Shown: positions 59,874-64,000 of the stretch, in pieces
Position numbering within the stretch: the stretch's first letter is position 1
Layout of the letters: each line of letters begins with the position of its first letter
DNA from: Halopseudomonas pertucinogena
GTDB lineage: Bacteria > Pseudomonadota > Gammaproteobacteria > Pseudomonadales > Pseudomonadaceae
DNA length: 64,000 bases
Direction of reading: 5' to 3'
NCBI RefSeq assembly: GCF_014646575.1
Contig: NZ_BMNN01000006.1
Location: 1-64,000 of the forward strand
Program-made: the position numbers and the translations under genes
The notes under the pieces: generated by a model
Told to the model about the DNA's origin: nothing
What the model saw: the letters and a program-made list of their open reading frames with translations, nothing else
Database searches by the model: none

Positions 59874-60250
59874 TCGATTGGAATCAGGTGGTGACAGCTG
59901 AGGATAAGGCCCGGCAACACAAAAATGCGGTGCTCGACGCCATAGCCAGCCGACGCTGGCAAGCCGAGTGCTCAGGCATTGCTGTAGACGGCATGGCCTT
60001 CAAGACCGACAGGGAGAGCCAGGCGCTGATAACTGGAGCAGCTGTTTCCGCCATGCTCGACTCGAACTACTCCGTGCAATGGAAAACGCCCGGGGGCTTC
60101 GTGCTTATCTCTGGCCAGCAAGTTATTGCAGTGGCTAGCGCTATCCGGGCCCATGTTCAGGCGTGCTTTGATCGGGAGGCAGAGCTGGTTGCTGCAGTTG
60201 AGGCTGGCACCTATTCAGATGAGATGCTGAACACAGGCTGGCCGGAGTAG
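59870..60250 (+). CDS. DUF4376-like tail fibre assembly protein
   Basis: This 126-residue protein has the DUF4376 pattern: RQHKNAVLDAIASRRWQAEC, VDGMAFKTDRESQALITGAA, and a C-terminal IRAHVQACFDREAELVAAVE. Such domains follow tail fibres and act as fibre chaperones or tips. The GTG start overlaps the previous stop by 4 bp and has GAGGAG. Confidence 0.85.
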   Translation: MIDWNQVVTAEDKARQHKNAVLDAIASRRWQAECSGIAVDGMAFKTDRESQALITGAAVSAMLDSNYSVQWKTPGGFVLISGQQVIAVASAIRAHVQACFDREAELVAAVEAGTYSDEMLNTGWPE

Positions 60251-60444
60251 GTGCCGGCACTGCTGGAGCCGGCTGGTGTCAACAACCACCATTGAGGAAG
60301 CTGCACTGTGCCATAGCCGGAGCCGGCCTGCTGTGTCCTAGGTCTCAAATTCCATACGCGGCCCTTGTCAGTCCGTAGTTATCTTGGAGCTAGCTTCGGC
60401 TGGGCTGATGCGTATATTGGGAGCTCGAGCGAAGGGAGCAGGAC

Positions 60445-60819
60445 ATGCAGAAGTTTTTGGAAGTGAAAAGCAGCACCAAAGCCGAGCTGCGCACGGACTG
60501 GTACCACAAGTGCGTAAGGGACCGGGTGCCTTACGTAACCGTCACTGTCAGGTCGAGGTTCGCTGACGTCCATTTCGATCACATCACGCTGCCGACTGCG
60601 GCGGATGACGTGCTAATGGGTGAGCGTCAGGCCGAGATCCAGAACGCACTCAAGGAGATATTCGAGCGGTTCGCCAACGCTAAATCCCACTTTCGCTTGA
60701 GCTCAACCGTGGTCAGCTTCAATGATCTGGAGGCGAATGCGGCCCGCGCGGCTGCGGAGGACGTGTACGACCTGGTTTACTCCTATGTCCGGCCAGTGAT
60801 TCACCCAACGCCAGCCTGA
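60445..60819 (+). CDS. Accessory hypothetical protein before the lysis genes
   Basis: This 124-residue soluble protein reads MQKFLEVKSSTKAELRTDWY and is charged and helical at the C-terminus. It has its own 194-bp upstream gap without a gene (probably a promoter), a good site (GAAGGGAGCAGG) and a terminator after it. This isolated arrangement suggests a lysogenic cargo gene. No family recognised. Confidence 0.7.
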   Translation: MQKFLEVKSSTKAELRTDWYHKCVRDRVPYVTVTVRSRFADVHFDHITLPTAADDVLMGERQAEIQNALKEIFERFANAKSHFRLSSTVVSFNDLEANAARAAAEDVYDLVYSYVRPVIHPTPA

Positions 60820-60835
60820 CACTCTCTCAGATACC

Positions 60836-60857
60836 AACCCGCTTCGGCGGGTTTTTT
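60836..60857 (+). terminator. Terminator before the endolysin gene
   Basis: Stem AACCCGC with GCGGGTT (tetraloop TTCG) followed by T-run, 19 bp before the endolysin start. Nearly identical in sequence to the terminator at 47582. Confidence 0.88.
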
Positions 60858-60876
60858 ATTGCCTGCAGGAAATCCC

Positions 60877-61410
60877 ATGCAAACGAAATCACTGTTCATC
60901 AGTGCCGGTCACTCGGCATCTGACCCTGGCGCCGTGGGCAACGGTTATACCGAGGCCGCCATCGTGCTGGAGTTCCGCGACTACCTGGCCGAGGCACTGC
61001 GCGCCCGCGGCATCGAGTTCAGCAAGGATGGCGGGCGGGGCGAGAACCTGCCGCTGTCTCGGGCGTGGCGGATGGCGGCAGATCACGACATTGCCGTCGA
61101 ATTTCACTGCAACGCGTTCAGCCGGCCCAGCGCCACCGGCGTCGAGACCCTGAGCCATCCCGAGCACATGGAGCTGGGCCGGGCGATCTGCACGGCCATC
61201 AGCGACACCCTGGGCATCGTCAACCGCGGCGCGAAAGGCGAGGGCAGCGGCCAGCACTCGCGCCTGGCGTTCGTGTCATCTGGCGGCGGGATCATCGTCG
61301 AGCTGTTCTTCATCAGTAACCCGGATGACGTCGCGAAATACCAGCGGTGGAAATTGCAGCTCGCCGAGGTGCTGGCGGATCTGCTGGCCGAGGAGGTGCG
61401 CAATGCGTAA
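60877..61410 (+). CDS. N-acetylmuramoyl-L-alanine amidase endolysin
   Basis: This 177-residue protein is an Amidase_3-type zinc enzyme that cleaves the stem peptide from peptidoglycan. Zn ligands are visible: SAGHSASDPGA (His), YTEAAIVLEF (Glu), VEFHCNAF (His), and the catalytic Glu in IIVELFFISN. No signal peptide is seen, so it relies on a holin, here encoded far away at 32260. It precedes Rz with an 8-bp overlap. Confidence 0.92.
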   Translation: MQTKSLFISAGHSASDPGAVGNGYTEAAIVLEFRDYLAEALRARGIEFSKDGGRGENLPLSRAWRMAADHDIAVEFHCNAFSRPSATGVETLSHPEHMELGRAICTAISDTLGIVNRGAKGEGSGQHSRLAFVSSGGGIIVELFFISNPDDVAKYQRWKLQLAEVLADLLAEEVRNA

Positions 61411-61903
61411 GGGCTGGTTCTATGCGGCTGCGCTGCTCGTCGCCGGTGCCGCTGGCTGGGCTGTACAAGGCTGGCGGATGGGCGAACAGATGGCCGAGCA
61501 GCGCACCGAGCACGTCGACCTGCTGCGCCGGACTGCCGAGGCCAATGCCCGGGCCATCCTGCAGCAGCAGGCCGAACAACAGGCACAGGCCCAGCGCCTG
61601 GCCGAACTCGACACCAAGCACACCCAGGAGCTATCCCATGCGCTGCAGGAAAACCGCCGCCTTGAAGATCTGTATTCTCATGCTGATGATGAGCGCCGCC
61701 GGCTGCGCATCGACGTCATCGTTGCCCGTAATGATGCAACCGTGTCCGCCACCACCGGCGCCGGCAGCGTGGGCGATGCAGCCTCCCTCGAACTCAGTCC
61801 AGCAGCTCGACGAGCTGTTTGGGATATCCGGCGAGGAATGATCGAGGATCGAGAGAAGCTGGAGTATTTGCAGGGGTGGATCGATAAAGCCGGCAGGGAG
61901 TGA
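61403..61903 (+). CDS. rz: Rz-like i-spanin
   Basis: This 166-residue protein has an N-terminal membrane segment (GWFYAAALLVAGAAGWAVQG) and a long periplasmic coiled coil rich in Gln/Ala (ILQQQAEQQAQAQRLAELDT). It forms the inner-membrane half of the spanin that fuses inner and outer membranes at lysis. The Rz1 partner is nested inside it in another frame. Confidence 0.9.
   Translation: MRKGWFYAAALLVAGAAGWAVQGWRMGEQMAEQRTEHVDLLRRTAEANARAILQQQAEQQAQAQRLAELDTKHTQELSHALQENRRLEDLYSHADDERRRLRIDVIVARNDATVSATTGAGSVGDAASLELSPAARRAVWDIRRGMIEDREKLEYLQGWIDKAGRE
61638..61841 (+). CDS. rz1: Rz1-like o-spanin lipoprotein, nested in Rz
   Basis: This 67-residue protein is read in a different frame within Rz. 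It has AGGAG seven bases before the ATG, a signal peptide and lipobox MSAAGC (Cys23 or so), a proline-rich mature part (CPPPPAPAA) and a short C-terminus. These are the defining features of Rz1. Embedded Rz/Rz1 pairs are known from lambda. Confidence 0.9.
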   Translation: MRCRKTAALKICILMLMMSAAGCASTSSLPVMMQPCPPPPAPAAWAMQPPSNSVQQLDELFGISGEE

Positions 61904-61987
61904 GCCAGCTTAGGGCGCAGCAGGTTTGATTTCATCAGCGCTTCGCGTTAAAACAAATCTCAACATCACATCGAAGAAGGGACTCAG

Positions 61988-62404
61988 ATGAGCGCCGAAC
62001 TCTACATCGCGTACTGGGGCGCAGGCTTATCGACGCTGCTCGCGCTCTTAAAGTTGTGGGAATACTGGCAGCATCGCTTCCGCCTGGACGTATCCTACCG
62101 ACTGACAGGAAATGAGTACGAAGGCAATCAGATTTTTATTCGGAATCTCTCAGATCGACCGATTATTTTGGACCACTGGGAGCTGAGCTATGTGAAAGGA
62201 CGTTGGTTCTGGCGAAAGCTTTCCCCGATTGCCACCGCCACGGATCCCATCCAGCTGCGGATAGAGCCCTGCTCCTCGGCAACCTTTGACTTCAGAGAAG
62301 AAAACCACTTCGGCTGGTCTGCGGCTGCGCTCAAAGGTCGGCGGATCTGTATCAAGCTGTATGTGGTCGGCCGCAAGCCTCGACTGAAGACAATCTACCC
62401 CTGA
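61988..62404 (+). CDS. Membrane-anchored hypothetical cargo protein
   Basis: This 138-residue protein has one N-terminal hydrophobic span (YIAYWGAGLSTLLALLKLWE) and a soluble beta-rich domain (NQIFIRNLSDRPIILDHWEL) resembling small immunoglobulin-like folds. GAAGAAGGG precedes the ATG. Its end overlaps the convergent SRAP gene by 10 bp. Function unknown; its style recalls the cargo membrane protein at 39254. Confidence 0.7.
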   Translation: MSAELYIAYWGAGLSTLLALLKLWEYWQHRFRLDVSYRLTGNEYEGNQIFIRNLSDRPIILDHWELSYVKGRWFWRKLSPIATATDPIQLRIEPCSSATFDFREENHFGWSAAALKGRRICIKLYVVGRKPRLKTIYP

Positions 62405-63102
62405 TCATGGTGGGGCGCCATAGCAATCAGCGTTCCTCCCTCATTCCTCACATTCCCCACCGCCTTGCCCACCGGGTACCACTCAAACACATCCGCCGGC
62501 TCGCCATGCCGCGCTATAATCACGCCCGCCTCATCTGCGGCCAGTTCAGGGTCGAGCCAATTTGCTGCGGTTTCGGGTGATAGCACGACTGGTTTCCGGT
62601 CGTGTATATCCACCATGCCCTGGTCGCTGTCCGCTGTGATGATAACGAACCCGTCTCCTTCGTGCGGCTCGCCGCCGTCCCGCCGGAACTGACCAATCGC
62701 CGCGAAGTACATCGGCTCCCCATCTTTTCTGTGGATGAAGTAGGGCTGCTTCTGCTTCGGGTCGTCAGGATCCTTCACCCACTCATACCAGCCATCAGCC
62801 GGGACCACGCACCGGCCGCCTGCCCAGATGGATTTGAAGAACTTGCCGGTGGCCGCTGTCTCGCCCCGGGCATTGATCGCCGGTGGCCGCTTGCCCCTTG
62901 CCCAGAATGGCGCCCAGCCCCAGGGCACCAGATCCCACCGCAGCCCGCCCGGGTCCTGATGCAGAATGCGCACCTTCGACCGCGGCGCGACGTTATACCG
63001 GTTGATCGGCTCAGGATCCATGCCGCCAAGCAGCGGCAACTGCAGGCCGATCGGCTCCAGGTATTCCCAAGCAATCCGGTACTGCGCGAACCTGCCACAC
63101 AT
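62395..63102 (-). CDS. SRAP-family SOS response-associated peptidase (YedK/HMCES)
   Basis: This 235-residue protein forms stable DNA-protein crosslinks at abasic sites in ssDNA through Cys2 (MCGRFAQY). Motifs INARGETAAT, RCVVPADGWYEW (with the catalytic Glu) and IHDRKPVVL (His) are complete. It is divergent from umuD across 85 bp with one LexA box between them, so damage-induced expression is likely. It suits a prophage that supports replication of damaged DNA. Confidence 0.95.
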   Translation of the reverse strand: MCGRFAQYRIAWEYLEPIGLQLPLLGGMDPEPINRYNVAPRSKVRILHQDPGGLRWDLVPWGWAPFWARGKRPPAINARGETAATGKFFKSIWAGGRCVVPADGWYEWVKDPDDPKQKQPYFIHRKDGEPMYFAAIGQFRRDGGEPHEGDGFVIITADSDQGMVDIHDRKPVVLSPETAANWLDPELAADEAGVIIARHGEPADVFEWYPVGKAVGNVRNEGGTLIAMAPHHDQG

Positions 63103-63150
63103 GCCCGCCTCCTATCCGCTCCTGATTGACGATCCCGGCCAATAAAAATA

Positions 63151-63166
63151 CTGTATGCGCATCCAG
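63151..63166. promoter_or_regulatory. LexA box between SRAP and umuDC
   Basis: CTGTATGCGCATCCAG matches the CTG-N10-CAG LexA consensus with a palindromic, AT/GC-alternating middle. It lies 21 bp before the umuD ATG and 48 bp from the SRAP start. Shared control of both genes by LexA or the prophage repressor is inferred. Confidence 0.82.
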
Positions 63167-63187
63167 TCACGCCAGCGAGTCACGCTA

Positions 63188-63625
63188 ATGAGTAGCAATG
63201 CAGTAATCATAGGCCCGATCTCCCGATCGAACACCGAATTGCGGTTCTATACATGCCGGGTGCCGGCCGGCTTCCCCAGCCCGGCGCAGGATCACATGGA
63301 CCAGCCGCTGTCTCTGGATGAGCTGATGGATGTGGACGCGCCGCATGCCTATCTGGTCCAGGCGTCGGGCGACAGTATGATCGGAGTGGGGATATTCGAC
63401 GGCGACGTGATGGTGGTGAACCGGAAGCTGGATCCGGCACCCGGCCACATCGTCATTGCCGCCCTGAACGGGGAGGTGTGCGTGAAGCGGCTGACGAAGC
63501 GCGGGGAACAGTACGTGTTGGAGTCAGCGAATCCGAAATACCCGCCCCGATTCATCATGGAGGGGGATGAGTTCGACGTCTGGGGCGTAGTCACCGGCAG
63601 TCTGCGGCGCTTCCACCATGGCTGA
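63188..63625 (+). CDS. umuD: UmuD-type mutagenesis protein
   Basis: This 145-residue S24-family protein is auto-processed under RecA to activate UmuC. The cleavage site is Ala27-Gly28 (VPAGFPSP), the nucleophile Ser63 (SGDSMIG) and the lysine Lys100 (VCVKRL). The ATG at 63188 is preferred; an upstream start at 63155 would read through the LexA box. It overlaps umuC by 8 bp. Confidence 0.95.
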   Translation: MSSNAVIIGPISRSNTELRFYTCRVPAGFPSPAQDHMDQPLSLDELMDVDAPHAYLVQASGDSMIGVGIFDGDVMVVNRKLDPAPGHIVIAALNGEVCVKRLTKRGEQYVLESANPKYPPRFIMEGDEFDVWGVVTGSLRRFHHG

Positions 63626-64000
63626 TCGGGCCATTGCGCTGATTGATTGCAACTCGTTCTATGCGAGCTGCGAACGGGTATTCCGGCCAGACCTGCGCCG
63701 GGTGCCCATCGTGGTGCTGAGCAACAACGACGGCTGCGTGATCGCCCGGAGCGCCGAGGCCAAGCCGCATGTCCGGATGGGCGAGCCCTACCACAAGATC
63801 CGGGACGTGGTGCGCCGCCACGGCATCGTCGCGTTCTCCAGCAACTATGCGCTGTACGGCGACATGAGCCAGCGGGTGATGACGGTGATCGAGAGCATGG
63901 TGCCGGCGCTGGAGGTGTACTCCATCGACGAGGCATTCGCTGACCTCACCGGTATCAGCGGACCCGAACAGCTGGCCCGCCAGATCCGCGCCCAGGTGCT
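63618..64000 (+). CDS. umuC: UmuC, DNA polymerase V catalytic subunit (cut by the window)
   Basis: The first 127 codons of a Y-family polymerase are visible: [20 protein letters not shown] with the metal-binding Asp10, then [14 protein letters not shown] and [12 protein letters not shown] with the catalytic Asp-Glu. It performs error-prone bypass with processed UmuD. It continues beyond the right edge. Confidence 0.95.
   Translation, partial: MADRAIALIDCNSFYASCERVFRPDLRRVPIVVLSNNDGCVIARSAEAKPHVRMGEPYHKIRDVVRRHGIVAFSSNYALYGDMSQRVMTVIESMVPALEVYSIDEAFADLTGISGPEQLARQIRAQV

Noticed and set aside
60251-60444. Possible promoter in the gap before the accessory gene at 60445
   Set aside because: Only weak hexamer matches with poor spacing were seen, so no promoter is reported.

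Overview
The window joins a stretch of ordinary GC-rich Pseudomonadaceae chromosome (about 1-12158) to the left and central part of a large lambda-like (siphovirus) prophage that runs from a tRNA-Leu gene past the right edge (about 12159-64000). The host assignment rests on gene order: yccA-tusDCBE next to a tRNA-Ser(TGA), and gacA-uvrC-pgsA followed by tRNA-Gly, tRNA-Cys and tRNA-Leu, as in Pseudomonas aeruginosa. The species cannot be fixed from the sequence alone. There is no rRNA and no CRISPR array.

Chromosomal part: a cardiolipin synthase gene; the tusDCBE sulfur-relay genes for tRNA 2-thiouridine, read after a BI-1/YccA membrane protein gene and a strong hairpin terminator; tRNA-Ser; a tiny lipoprotein; a FadL-type outer-membrane channel; a DnaQ-like exonuclease overlapping a cNMP/CBS/DUF294 regulator; then gacA-uvrC-pgsA and three tRNA genes. 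The prophage integrase starts immediately beyond the 3' end of tRNA-Leu(TAA), which is therefore the likely attachment site.

Prophage, left arm (12229-23178, mostly minus strand): integrase, a DUF4224 protein, unknown small genes, an orphan cytosine-5 methyltransferase, a RecT annealing protein with a RecE-type nuclease, and a chain of tiny overlapping genes, two of which encode 30- and 39-residue membrane peptides. A consensus promoter (TTGACA, 17 bp, TATATT) flanked by two operators drives this arm leftward. Immunity region (23548-26650): CI-type S24 repressor, a Cro-like protein and a YmfL-like regulator. The repressor and Cro promoters appear to share one palindromic -35 box, TTGCAA, and three operators lie exactly 24 bp apart. 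The repressor mRNA is predicted to be leaderless.

Early right genes (26720-32147): a KilA-N protein, an O-like replication protein carrying five iterons inside its gene, a possible loader, and a nin-like run of overlapping small genes (zinc finger, NinB-like, DUF1364, DUF6378, RuvC-like). Late genes follow: holins, a membrane-anchored exonuclease VII-like cargo gene, terminase, portal, scaffold, capsid, connectors, tail tube, a frameshifting G/GT chaperone pair, a cargo insertion (DUF4236 and lipoprotein), a second G-like chaperone, tape measure, lambda-type M-L-K-I-J tail-tip genes, tail fibre genes, and then endolysin with nested Rz/Rz1. At the right edge a LexA box lies between divergent SRAP and umuDC genes, so the prophage carries SOS mutagenesis functions.

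Recurring features are short terminator hairpins directly in front of the ribosome-binding sites of late gene blocks, and many 4-bp start/stop overlaps. The right attachment site is not in the window.
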